From Actinomycetota bacterium (GTDB lineage Bacteria; Actinomycetota; UBA4738; HRBIN12): a stretch of 31,609 nt of DNA. The notes under the pieces are model-generated. The model had not been told where the DNA came from and did not search any database. It was given only the letters and a program-made list of their open reading frames with translations. Below are positions 21,407 to 30,114 of this stretch, one piece after another. The stretch covers positions 1-31,609 of the forward strand of contig VAYX01000042.1 in assembly GCA_005885325.1 (NCBI GenBank). Reading direction: 5' to 3'. The position numbers and the translations under genes were made by a program. The stretch's first letter is position 1, and each line of letters begins with the position of its first letter.

Positions 21407-24127
21407 ATGGCCACGGAGTTCGCCGCCGCCAAGGATCGATTGGCCACGGCCCAGGGCGACGTCGCGGTCAACCGGCTCGGCTGGCTCGCCGAGCAGGGGA
21501 TCGGGCAGGTCGCCCGACTGCCGCACACGGTGAAGATCCTGCTCGAGGACCTCCTCCGTCGGGCCGGGACACGCGACGTGAGTGATGAGGACGTCCGGGC
21601 CCTGGCCGACTGGCCGGCGCCGGCCCCCCGGACCAACGTCGCCTTCATGCCGGCCCGCGTCCTGATGCAGGATTTCACCGGCGTCCCGGCCGTCGTGGAC
21701 CTGGCCGCGATGCGATCGGCCATGGCCCGCGCCGGCGGCGACCCCGAGCGGGTCAATCCCCTCGTCGATGTGGACCTCATCATCGACCACTCGGTGCAGG
21801 TCGACCTGTTCCGCAGCCCCCAGGCGTACCAGGCCAACATCGAGTGGGAGTACCGGCGGAACGGTGAGCGGTACGCGCTCCTTCGGTGGGCCCAACAGGC
21901 CTTCGACGGCGTCCGCGTGGTTCCGCCGGGGGCCGGCATCTGCCACCAGGTGAACCTGGAGCATCTCGGCAAGGTCGTGACGACGAAGGACGGCGAGGCA
22001 TTCCCCGACACGCTCGTGGGGACGGATTCCCATACCACGATGATCAACGGCCTCGGGGTGCTGGGGTGGGGCGTCGGCGGCATCGAGGCCGAGGCGGCCA
22101 TGCTCGGGCAGCCCATGTTCCTGCCGCAGCCGATCGTGGTCGGCGTGCGCGTCTCCGGCGCCCTGCCGGCAGGCACGACGGCCACCGATCTGGTGCTGAC
22201 GCTCACCCAGATGCTGCGGGCGCACGGCGTGGTAGGCAAGTTCGTCGAGTTCTTCGGACCGGGCTGCTCGACGCTCGAGCTCGCCGACCGGGCAACGCTC
22301 TCGAACATGTGCCCCGAGTACGGGGCGACCTCCGCCTTCTGGCCGGTGGACGACGAGACGCTTCGGTATCTCCGGTTCACCGGACGCGAGGATCGAGTGG
22401 ACCTGGTCGAGCGATATACGAAGGAGCAGGGGCTGTTCCGGACCGATGCCGACCCCGAGCCGGTGTTCAGCGAGGTCCTGGACCTGGACCTGTCGAGCGT
22501 GGAACCGTCGATGGCCGGACCCAAGCGCCCACAGGACCGGGTGCCGCTCACGGGTGTGTGGGAGTCGTTCATCGAGGCGTTCCGGGACCGGATGGAACCC
22601 GACCCGGACCCCACCGAGGTGGGCCGGTTGATCGACGAGGGCGGCGCGCACGGCGGCACGAAGGAGGAGCCGGAGATCGACACGTCGCGGCCGGTGGACC
22701 CGGAGAACGCGCAGCCGGTGAAGCTGAACAACGCGGAGATCCGGCACGGCTCGGTCGTCATCGCGGCCATCACGAGCTGCACGAACACCTCGAACCCGAC
22801 GGTGATGATCGCCGCGGGTCTCCTGGCCAAGCGAGCGGTGGAGGCGGGGCTGGAATCCAAGCCGTGGGTGAAGACCTCGCTCGCCCCGGGATCTCGGGTC
22901 GTCACCGACTACCTCGATGCGGCGGGCCTCCAGCCGTACCTCGACAAGCTGGGGTTCTCGCTCGTCGGGTTCGGCCCCGATGAGGTGGCGAACGCGGTGC
23001 AGGAGAAGGACCTCGCGGTGGTAGCGGTGCTCTCCGGCAACCGGAACTTCGAGGGGCGGATCCATCCCCTGGTGCGGGCGAGCTACCTGGCGTCGCCTCC
23101 GCTGTGCGTCGCGTACGCCCTGACGGGGCACATCGAGACGGACCTCACGCGAGAGCCGCTGGGCGTGGGCCACGACGGCTCGCCGGTCTACCTCCGCGAC
23201 CTGTGGCCCTCGGCCGAGAAGGTACAGGCCGCCGTAGCGGAGGCCGTCTCACCCGAGCAGTTCAAGCGGGAGTACGGGCGCATCTTCGCCGGTGACGATC
23301 ACTGGAACGCGCTTCCGTCGCCGACCGGCCCCATGTTCGCATGGGACCCCGCCTCGACCTATGTCCGGGAGCCCCCATTCTTCGAGGGCCTGGCACCCGA
23401 ACCGACGGAACCGGGGGACATCGCCGACGCTCGCGTGCTGGTCAAGGTGGGGGACTCGATCACCACCGACCACATCTCGCCGGCGGGGGCGATCAAGCCC
23501 GACTCACCCGCAGGGAAGTACCTCGTCGAACACGGGGTGGAGCAACGCGACTTCAACAGCTACGGGTCACGGCGGGGGAACCACGAGGTGATGATGCGGG
23601 GGACCTTCGCCAACGTGCGGCTGCGGAACGAGCTGGCGCCGGGGACCGAAGGCCCGTGGACCACCCACCTCCCGAGCGGCGAGGTCATGGCCGTGTTCGA
23701 CGCGGCGCTTCGCTATCGGGACGAGTCGGTGCCCCTGCTCGTGATCGCGGGGAAGGAGTACGGGTCCGGCTCCTCGCGCGACTGGGCGGCGAAAGGGCCG
23801 GCCCTGCTGGGGATCCGCGCGGTCCTTGCCGAGAGCTTCGAGCGGATCCACCGGAGCAACCTGGTGGGGATGGGGGTGTTGCCGCTCCAGTTCGCCGAGG
23901 GGCAGTCGGCGGCCTCGCTCGGCCTGACCGGACGGGAGACCTTCACGATCGGCGGGTTGGTCGGCGGGATCGGGCCACGGCAGGAGGTCAGGGTCCGCGT
24001 ACGTCGGGAAGACGGCTCCGAGGTCTCGTTCCCGGCCACGGTTCGGATCGACATGCCGGCCGAGGTCGACTACTACCGGCACGGCGGCATCCTGCAGATG
24101 GTCCTCCGCCACATGCTCGCCGGCTGA
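21407..24127 (+). CDS. acnA: Aconitate hydratase, missing two Fe-S ligand cysteines
   Basis: AcnA/IRP-type aconitase, citrate to isocitrate in the TCA cycle; 906 residues. Most family blocks are intact: VLMQDFTGVPAVVDLAAMR, IIDHSVQVD, LVGTDSHTTMINGLGVLGWG, the first Fe-S ligand C458 in ITSCTNTSNP, LSGNRNFEGRIHP, GDSITTDHISPAGAI, and the swivelling-domain substrate loop GKEYGSGSSRDWAAKG. The block expected about 66 residues after C458, normally GCTTCIGNSGPLP with the other two cluster cysteines, is absent. The protein reads LVGFG directly into PDEVANAV, a clean loss of about 11 codons. Without those ligands no 4Fe-4S cluster is expected, so normal activity is doubtful. The ATG at 21407 follows GAGGGGGTCGG. 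A GACAAT at 21368-21373 may be the -10. Confidence 0.93.
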   Translation: MATEFAAAKDRLATAQGDVAVNRLGWLAEQGIGQVARLPHTVKILLEDLLRRAGTRDVSDEDVRALADWPAPAPRTNVAFMPARVLMQDFTGVPAVVDLAAMRSAMARAGGDPERVNPLVDVDLIIDHSVQVDLFRSPQAYQANIEWEYRRNGERYALLRWAQQAFDGVRVVPPGAGICHQVNLEHLGKVVTTKDGEAFPDTLVGTDSHTTMINGLGVLGWGVGGIEAEAAMLGQPMFLPQPIVVGVRVSGALPAGTTATDLVLTLTQMLRAHGVVGKFVEFFGPGCSTLELADRATLSNMCPEYGATSAFWPVDDETLRYLRFTGREDRVDLVERYTKEQGLFRTDADPEPVFSEVLDLDLSSVEPSMAGPKRPQDRVPLTGVWESFIEAFRDRMEPDPDPTEVGRLIDEGGAHGGTKEEPEIDTSRPVDPENAQPVKLNNAEIRHGSVVIAAITSCTNTSNPTVMIAAGLLAKRAVEAGLESKPWVKTSLAPGSRVVTDYLDAAGLQPYLDKLGFSLVGFGPDEVANAVQEKDLAVVAVLSGNRNFEGRIHPLVRASYLASPPLCVAYALTGHIETDLTREPLGVGHDGSPVYLRDLWPSAEKVQAAVAEAVSPEQFKREYGRIFAGDDHWNALPSPTGPMFAWDPASTYVREPPFFEGLAPEPTEPGDIADARVLVKVGDSITTDHISPAGAIKPDSPAGKYLVEHGVEQRDFNSYGSRRGNHEVMMRGTFANVRLRNELAPGTEGPWTTHLPSGEVMAVFDAALRYRDESVPLLVIAGKEYGSGSSRDWAAKGPALLGIRAVLAESFERIHRSNLVGMGVLPLQFAEGQSAASLGLTGRETFTIGGLVGGIGPRQEVRVRVRREDGSEVSFPATVRIDMPAEVDYYRHGGILQMVLRHMLAG
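22973..22978 (+). other. Junction of the 33-nt in-frame loss in acnA
   Basis: The codons for Gly523 and Pro524 are adjacent where family members carry the CTTCIGNSGPL segment. The spacing from C458 (66 residues in well-known aconitases) puts the missing first cysteine exactly here. The frame is kept. Confidence 0.88.
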
Positions 24128-24134
24128 TCGATCG

Positions 24135-24989
24135 ATGGCGAACGAGCAGGCGGTCCTGACCCGGATCCTCGCGGCGACGGATGGGTCGGAGCGAGCCGAG
24201 GAGGCCGTCGGGCGAGCCGCCCAACTCGCGTCGCTGACCGGGGCTTCGCTCGATCTCGTCTACGTCATCGATACGAACCGGCCCCTCGGTGACGCGGAGG
24301 TAGAGCCGAAGGCGGACGCCGCGCTCCGGAAGGGGGAGGCCACCGCCTCGAAGACGGACGTGTCGGTCAGCACCAAGGTGGTGGCCGGCGAGCCGGCCGA
24401 GGCCCTCCTGGAGGAGGCGATCGACCACGCCGCCGACCTGATCTGTGTGGGCCCGGACATCGGGCTCCTCGGGGGCACCGTCCATGTCGGGAAGGTTGCG
24501 GCGCACGTCCTCCGGCACGCCCCATGTTCGGTCATGGTGGGACGGGAGGCCGGTCCGTCGTTCCCGCAGCGCGTGCTGTGCGGGGTGGACGGCTCGGACG
24601 GCTCGGTCCAGACCGCCGGCCTCGCCGCCCGGATCGCGGTTGCGGCGGGTGCCGAGCTTCGGCTGCACCATGTCACCCCGATCTTCGCCGGGGACGAGCG
24701 GGAGTGGACATTGGACGACGATGAGCCCGACCCGATCGAGATCGAGCCCGCGGCCCAGGCGGCCCGGACCGCCGGCGTCCGGCCCATCCGCGGGCGAGCG
24801 CTCGGCAGGCCCGAGTACGCCATCCTCGAAACGGCCGAGCGCGAACGGGTGGACCTCGTCGTGGTGGGGAGTCGAGGGCTCTCTGGCCTGGCCCGAGTGC
24901 TGCTCGGAAGCGTCAGCGAGTACGTGGCGTCGCACGCGCAGTGTTCGGTCCTGGTGGGACGGCCGGGCGCGGACCGGCACGAGCGATGA
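24135..24989 (+). CDS. Tandem universal stress protein (two UspA domains)
   Basis: 284 residues with two UspA folds. Domain 1 (about 8-138) starts ILAATDGSERAEEAVGRA and ends LRHAPCSVMVGR; its nucleotide loop (VGPDIGLLGGTVHVGKV) is degenerate. Domain 2 (about 150-279) starts VLCGVDGSDGSVQTAGLAAR and carries a good ATP-binding signature, VVGSRGLSGLARVLLGSVSE, so it probably binds ATP. Proteins of this kind modulate stress or dormancy responses. It starts 7 nt after the acnA stop and is probably co-transcribed with it. It converges on the GNAT-synthetase gene with only 4 bp between the stops. Confidence 0.92.
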   Translation: MANEQAVLTRILAATDGSERAEEAVGRAAQLASLTGASLDLVYVIDTNRPLGDAEVEPKADAALRKGEATASKTDVSVSTKVVAGEPAEALLEEAIDHAADLICVGPDIGLLGGTVHVGKVAAHVLRHAPCSVMVGREAGPSFPQRVLCGVDGSDGSVQTAGLAARIAVAAGAELRLHHVTPIFAGDEREWTLDDDEPDPIEIEPAAQAARTAGVRPIRGRALGRPEYAILETAERERVDLVVVGSRGLSGLARVLLGSVSEYVASHAQCSVLVGRPGADRHER

Positions 24990-24993
24990 CCCG

Positions 24994-27711
24994 CTACTCC
25001 CCCGTCGAGCGCGACGCGAGGGGCTTCGGCGGCGCAGCCTCCTGGACCCGAACCCGTGCGTCGACGATCACTGCCCCGTGAGGCAGCACCATCACCGGAT
25101 TGCAGTCCATCTCGGCGATCGACGGATGGGCTTCGACCATCGTCGAGACCCGGAGGATGACCTCCTCGAGCGCCCCGACGTCGGCCTTCTGGGCGCCGCG
25201 GTACCCGTCGAGGAGGGGGAACGTCTTCAGCGAGCGCACCATCTCGGAGGCGTCGAGATCGGTGATCGGCGCGATCCTGACCGAGACGTCCCGGAGCAGT
25301 TCGGCCGCCGTCCCGCCGGCGCTGCACGCGACGACCGGGCCGAACAGCGGGTCCTGGGCCACGCCCACCAGCATCTCGACGCCACCGCTGACCATCTCCT
25401 GGACCAGGAACCCTTCCAGCGTGAGGCCGGCCTTCCGGATGCGCCGGGCCATCTCCTTGGCCGCGGCGATCACCTCGTCCGGGCCCTCGAGCGCAAGCCG
25501 CACGGCCCCCACATCGGTCTTGTGCACTATGTCCGGGCCCAACGCCTTCAGTGCGACCGTGGTACCGAGGCCCGCCGCCGCGGCCCCGGCCTCCTCCGGT
25601 GTGGCCACGCGGGCCGAACGCGCCATCGGGAGCCCATAGCAGCCGAGGAGCTCCTCGAGCTCCTCGGCCGTCAGCCAACCGGCGCCTCGACCGAGTGCGC
25701 CGGCGATCACGGCGTAGGCCGCATCTCGACGGACGTCGACGAACCGAGGGACGATCCGCTCGGGCTTGGTGCGCCAGTGCCCATAGGCCGCTGCGCGGGC
25801 GACCGCGATCGCCGCCTGCTCCGGGAACGAGAACGAGGGGATCTTCGCCCCGTCGGCCCGAAGCTCCGCTCGGACCCCCGTGCCGGCCATCAGCGTGGTC
25901 GCAACCGGGATGCGGCCTCCGACGTCGCGGACGGCCTGGGCGATCGCCCGGACGATCGCGGCGGCCTTCTCCACCTGTGGCGGGATGTAGATGACGATCA
26001 TGGCGTCCACGTCCGGGTCGTCGGCCACGGTTCGGATGGCGCGCCCGTAGTCCTCGTCGCTCGCCGACGCGATCATGTCCACCGGGTTCTCCACGGATGC
26101 CTCGGGGGGTAGGAACTCGCGGAGCTTGCCCTTGGTCGTCTCGGACAGCGGCGGCACCGTCAGCCCGTTCGCATCGCAGGTGTCGGCGCACAGGATCCCC
26201 AGGCCGCCGGCGTTCGTGACGATGGCCACGCGGTCGCCCTTCGGCGCAGGCTGGTTCGCCAGGAGCTCCGCCACGTCGAACATCTGCTCCAGCGTGTCGG
26301 TGCGGATCACGCCGGCCTGTCGGAACAGGGCGTCGACGGTCACGTCGGAGGCGGCCAAGAGGGCGCCGGTGTGCGACGCCGCGGCGCGGGCCCCAGCGGC
26401 GCTTCGCCCCGACTTCACGGCGACGATGGGCTTTCGCCGGCCGACCTCACGTGCGAGGCGGGCGAACCGCCGGGGGTTCCCGAAGGACTCCAGGTACAGC
26501 AGGATCACGTCGGTCCGCTCGTCCTCGCCCCAGTACGCGACCAGATCGTTGCCGGAGATGTCGGCCTTGTTGCCGACCGAGACGAACGACGACAGGCCCA
26601 GTCCGAGCTCGACGGCGTGCTGCATCACGGCCAGGCCGAGTGCGCCGCTCTGCGAAAGGAACCCCACCCGCCCGGGGGGCGGGAAGATCGAGGCGAACGT
26701 GCCGTTCAGCCGGACCTGGGGGTCGGTGTTCACGATGCCCATGCAGTTCGGGCCGATGATCCGCATCCCGTACGCCCGGCACACCTCCACGAGCTCCCTT
26801 TGCCTGGCCGGGCCGTCCCCGCCGACCTCGGCGAACCCCGACGAGATCACGACGAGTCCCCGAACGCCCTTCTCGCCGCATTCCCTGGCGACCTGGAGGA
26901 CGAACGCCGCGGGGACGACGATGAACGCCACGTCGACCGGGCCGGGGACCTTCTCGATCGCCGGATAGGCCGGGACGCCGTGGACCACGTCCGCTTTGGG
27001 GTTCACCGGGTACACGGGCCCGTGGAACTCCTCGGTCAAGAGGTTGTGGAACAGCTGCCCCCCGATGCTGGTCCGGTCTCGGGATGCCCCGACCACCGCC
27101 ACCGACCGCGGCGTGAGGAAGGTCCGCATGGCGGTGACTGAGGCGGCGGTCTCTCGCCGCTCGAACTGCCCCACCGCCTCGTCGGTCAGCGAGACGGGAA
27201 GCTCGATCTCGATCGTCCCCGGGAGGGCCCGGATCGACAGGGGGAACCCGCTCTCCCTGAAGACCCCGATCATCCCGTGGTTCTCCGGGAGGACCTCGGC
27301 CACGAGGATCGTGACGCCGCGGGCGGCGGCCGCCTGGGCCACCTGGCCGAGCAGGATGGAGCCGATGCCCATGCCCTGCCACTCGTCGGCCACGGACATC
27401 CCGATCTCGGCACGGCCCCCGTCGATCCGCGAGAACTGGGCGCCTCCGATCATCCTCCCGTCGTCGCCGCCCCGGAGGACCAGGAGCGTCAGGTGATCGC
27501 GGTCGTCGACGTCGACGATCTTCCTGGCCAGCTCTCCGACGTTCACCGCGGCCGTCCAGAACCGCAGTCGTCGGGTCTCCGGCGACAGACCGAGCAGGTA
27601 GTCCTGGACCCGGGCGAGGTCCTCGGGCTGGGCCGGACGGATGCGGACCGTGGAACCGTCCCGCAGGACCACGTCGGACGAAAGGTTCGACGGGAGGCCG
27701 CCCCCGCTCAT
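24994..27711 (-). CDS. GNAT acyltransferase fused to ADP-forming acyl-CoA synthetase (Pat-like)
   Basis: 905 residues. The N-terminal GNAT domain (about 20-172) has the acetyl-CoA loop EWQGMGIGSILL. Then come a CoA-binding Rossmann domain (about 195-320: PRSVAVVGASRDRTSIGG, GPNCMGIVN), ligase domains with the phospho-histidine H447 in ASHTGALLAASD, and a C-terminal ATP-grasp domain with VALKALGPDIVHKTDVGAV (H730). In the E. coli/Salmonella lysine acetyltransferase the GNAT domain is at the C-terminus; GNAT-first order is known from actinobacterial homologues. Both the GNAT loop and the ligase His are kept, so either activity, protein acetylation or nucleotide-dependent acyl-CoA synthesis, remains possible. 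TAGGAT lies 6 nt before the ATG. A plausible target, an AMP-forming synthetase, is at the right edge. Confidence 0.9.
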   Translation of the reverse strand: MSGGGLPSNLSSDVVLRDGSTVRIRPAQPEDLARVQDYLLGLSPETRRLRFWTAAVNVGELARKIVDVDDRDHLTLLVLRGGDDGRMIGGAQFSRIDGGRAEIGMSVADEWQGMGIGSILLGQVAQAAAARGVTILVAEVLPENHGMIGVFRESGFPLSIRALPGTIEIELPVSLTDEAVGQFERRETAASVTAMRTFLTPRSVAVVGASRDRTSIGGQLFHNLLTEEFHGPVYPVNPKADVVHGVPAYPAIEKVPGPVDVAFIVVPAAFVLQVARECGEKGVRGLVVISSGFAEVGGDGPARQRELVEVCRAYGMRIIGPNCMGIVNTDPQVRLNGTFASIFPPPGRVGFLSQSGALGLAVMQHAVELGLGLSSFVSVGNKADISGNDLVAYWGEDERTDVILLYLESFGNPRRFARLAREVGRRKPIVAVKSGRSAAGARAAASHTGALLAASDVTVDALFRQAGVIRTDTLEQMFDVAELLANQPAPKGDRVAIVTNAGGLGILCADTCDANGLTVPPLSETTKGKLREFLPPEASVENPVDMIASASDEDYGRAIRTVADDPDVDAMIVIYIPPQVEKAAAIVRAIAQAVRDVGGRIPVATTLMAGTGVRAELRADGAKIPSFSFPEQAAIAVARAAAYGHWRTKPERIVPRFVDVRRDAAYAVIAGALGRGAGWLTAEELEELLGCYGLPMARSARVATPEEAGAAAAGLGTTVALKALGPDIVHKTDVGAVRLALEGPDEVIAAAKEMARRIRKAGLTLEGFLVQEMVSGGVEMLVGVAQDPLFGPVVACSAGGTAAELLRDVSVRIAPITDLDASEMVRSLKTFPLLDGYRGAQKADVGALEEVILRVSTMVEAHPSIAEMDCNPVMVLPHGAVIVDARVRVQEAAPPKPLASRSTGE

Positions 27712-27717
27712 CCGGCC

Positions 27718-27723
27718 ATCCTA
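27718..27723 (-). promoter_or_regulatory. -10 box of leaderless promoter for GNAT-synthetase
   Basis: TAGGAT on the minus strand, 6 nt before the ATG at 27711. Confidence 0.55.
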
Positions 27724-27793
27724 GCCCTCGGGCTGGGGCGGACTTCAGCCGTCGAGGAGTTGCGAATGTTCGGTGGAATGGCGGAAGGATCGG

Positions 27794-27822
27794 TTGAGCG
27801 GGGAGTGCTTTCTTCCGATACC
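27794..27822 (+). promoter_or_regulatory. Candidate promoter of PAS-PAS kinase
   Basis: TTGAGC (27794-27799), a 17-bp spacer and GATACC (27817-27822), ending 10 nt before the GTG at 27833. The -35 is good and the -10 is weak. Confidence 0.4.
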
Positions 27823-27832
27823 ACTGCCAGCA

Positions 27833-29350
27833 GTGGGGAACGATTCCGGCGCGCGCGAGGAGCGACAGCTCCTTTGGTCGCTGGTCGAGCAGATGCCCGC
27901 CATCGCCTGGACCACCGACCGGGAGCTTCGGTTCACCTCGTCCGTGGGCGGCGGACTGGCCGAACTGGGTCTGACGCCGGGGGAGGTGGTCGGCCGGACG
28001 CTGCAGGACTACTTCGAGACGGACGATGCCGGGGGGACAGCCGTCGCCGCCCACCAGGCGGCCCTGGACGGCCGGTCCACCAGGTACGAGCAGAACTGGC
28101 GGGGCCGGCGGTACGCGTCGCACGTGGTCCCCCTCAGGGATGAGAGCGGAAGGGTCGTGGGCGCGGCCGGCGTGGCCCTCGACGTCACCGAGCGGATGTG
28201 GGAGCCCGGTGCGCTGTTCGAGGCGGAGGCCAAGTACCAGGGGCTGGTCGAGACCATCCCGGCCGTCACCTACATCGACCCGCTGGACGAGTGGGGCGAC
28301 AGCCTGTACGTCAGCCCGCAGGTCACGGAGCTCCTGGGGTACACGCAGGAGGATTGGCTGACCGACCCGGGGTTCTGGCGAGACCACGTCCACCCCGGCG
28401 ACGCCGACCGGGTGTGGGAGGAGTGGGTCCGAGCCCGCGATTCCGGCTCGCCGTACCAGAGCGAGTACCGGATGCTCCATCGCGACGGCCATGAGGTGTG
28501 GGTGAGCGAGCGCGCCGTCATGCTGAAAGACGCCGCCGGCCGGCCGTGGGCGGTGCAGGGCGTGATGGTGGACATCACCGAGCGCAAGCGGGTCGAGGAA
28601 GAGCTCGAGCGGGCCTGGCAGCGGGAACGAGAGGCCGCCGCGCACCTTCGGGACCTGGACGACATGAAGAACCTGCTCCTGCACGCCGTGGCCCACGACC
28701 TCCGCGGCCCCATCGCCACGGTCCTCGGTTCGGCCATGGTCCTGGAGAATTCGCTGACCGACCTGGACGACGACAAGCGTGACCTGATCCGGGGCGTCAC
28801 CGCGGGCGCCCACAAGCTCAACCGGCTGGTGAACGACCTTCTCGACCTGGAGCGCCTCGAGCGCGGGCTGGTCGAGCCGGACCGCCGCTCCACGGATGTC
28901 GGCGAGCTGGCGCGTCGCGTCGTGGTCGAGCTGAACGTGAAGTTCCACGAAGTCCAGGTCGAGACGGAGAACACGGTCTCGGCGGTCGACCCGGTCCAGG
29001 TGGAACGCATCATCGAGAACCTGGTGGTCAATTCGGCCCGCCACACCCCCAAGGGCACCCCCATCTGGGTCCGCGTTCACCGCCGGGACGAGGGCACGCA
29101 GATCCTGGTGGAGGACGCGGGCCCCGGCGTGCCGCAGGACCTCCGGGAGGTCATCTTCGAGCCCTTCCGCCACGGTGGGGAGGGCTTGGGGATCGGACTC
29201 TCGCTCGTCGCCCGGTTCGCCACCCTGCACGGGGGATGGGCCCGGGTCGGCGACCGGGAGGGCGGCGGAGCCTCCTTCGAGGTGTTCCTGCCGGATGGCG
29301 CCGTCGTCGCCGAGGCGGTTCCCGACGGTGTCGGGCTCGCCGCTTCCTGA
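27833..29350 (+). CDS. Soluble PAS-PAS histidine kinase
   Basis: 505 residues and no transmembrane segment, so probably a cytoplasmic sensor. PAS 1 spans about 10-122 (LLWSLVEQMPAIAWTTD to VTERM). PAS 2 spans about 130-252, with a PAC end VQGVMVDITERKR. A short coiled coil leads into HisKA with the phospho-acceptor H288 in AVAHDLRGPIATVLG. HATPase_c follows: N-box IENLVVNSARHTP, G1 VEDAGPGVPQ, F-box FEPFRHGG and G2 GLGIGLSLVARF. All catalytic boxes are intact. No response regulator is adjacent, so it is an orphan. Its catalytic core is a close relative of the degenerate protein at 10998-12305. The start is uncertain: GTG 27833 fits a candidate promoter, and GTG 27773 is an in-frame alternative adding 20 residues. 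Confidence 0.9.
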   Translation: MGNDSGAREERQLLWSLVEQMPAIAWTTDRELRFTSSVGGGLAELGLTPGEVVGRTLQDYFETDDAGGTAVAAHQAALDGRSTRYEQNWRGRRYASHVVPLRDESGRVVGAAGVALDVTERMWEPGALFEAEAKYQGLVETIPAVTYIDPLDEWGDSLYVSPQVTELLGYTQEDWLTDPGFWRDHVHPGDADRVWEEWVRARDSGSPYQSEYRMLHRDGHEVWVSERAVMLKDAAGRPWAVQGVMVDITERKRVEEELERAWQREREAAAHLRDLDDMKNLLLHAVAHDLRGPIATVLGSAMVLENSLTDLDDDKRDLIRGVTAGAHKLNRLVNDLLDLERLERGLVEPDRRSTDVGELARRVVVELNVKFHEVQVETENTVSAVDPVQVERIIENLVVNSARHTPKGTPIWVRVHRRDEGTQILVEDAGPGVPQDLREVIFEPFRHGGEGLGIGLSLVARFATLHGGWARVGDREGGGASFEVFLPDGAVVAEAVPDGVGLAAS

Positions 29351-29373
29351 CGCCGGTCGGCGAACGGACAGGA

Positions 29374-30114
29374 TCAGGTCAGGTCGGCCGTGAGGATCGG
29401 TTGCGTCGTCGGCGCGGACGGACAGCTCGGTGACTCGACCGTGACCGCCATCTGCTGTGCGGTCTCGAGGTTCGCATCGAGGTACGTGAGCGAGGTCCCG
29501 CCGGGCTTCGGCCGGAAGCACGCGCCGCGGACCGGCGTCCCCTCCTGGAACATCCACACCTCGTAGACCCGGTTCGAGGGCGGCGCCTGAAGGTTGGAAC
29601 CGAACACGTACGCCCCAGTCTGGCCGGGCCGGTAGGCCACCGCGAGGTCCCCCGCTTCTCCCTGGAACGTCACCACCCTCGCGGTCGTGACGTCGAAGGG
29701 TGGACCGCCCCCCTCGATGAGGTCCCGAGCCGCCCATCCTCCGAAGAACAGGAGGACGGCCGCGGCGGCGGCCACGAGCGGACGCAGGATGTGCGGCCGG
29801 CGGTGGCGCCTTCGGACCAGCCACAGTCCGGCCCGGCCGCCCCGGACCCGGCGGTAGGGCACGGCCTCGCCCCGCATCCGGGCCAGCTCCACCGTCTCCT
29901 CCTCCAGCTCCGGTCGGATCGGGGCGGGGTCCATGGCGAACGCCATCCGACCCGCGACTTCTCCGTACTCATCCCGCAGCTGCCGGCACTCCGCGCAATC
30001 CGGACCGTGCTCGCCCATCTCCCGGTAGAGCGCCTCTCTGTCTCGGTCGTCCAACCCGCCGAGGACCTCGGCGCTGAGGAGCTCCTCGATGGCCGAGTGG
30101 TCGCGCATCGTCAT
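29374..30114 (-). CDS. RskA-type anti-sigma factor, membrane-anchored
   Basis: 246 residues. The N-terminal cytoplasmic zinc-binding anti-sigma motif has H36, C40 and C43 (EHGPDCAECRQL). A single transmembrane helix spans about 109-128 (ILRPLVAAAAAVLLFFGGWA). The extracytoplasmic RskA-like domain (about 140-246) has RVYEVWMFQEGTPVRGACF. Such proteins hold an ECF sigma factor at the membrane and release it after regulated proteolysis. The ATG overlaps the stop of the sigma gene (ATGA), so the pair is translationally coupled. It converges on the PAS kinase gene, 23 bp away. Confidence 0.93.
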   Translation of the reverse strand: MTMRDHSAIEELLSAEVLGGLDDRDREALYREMGEHGPDCAECRQLRDEYGEVAGRMAFAMDPAPIRPELEEETVELARMRGEAVPYRRVRGGRAGLWLVRRRHRRPHILRPLVAAAAAVLLFFGGWAARDLIEGGGPPFDVTTARVVTFQGEAGDLAVAYRPGQTGAYVFGSNLQAPPSNRVYEVWMFQEGTPVRGACFRPKPGGTSLTYLDANLETAQQMAVTVESPSCPSAPTTQPILTADLT

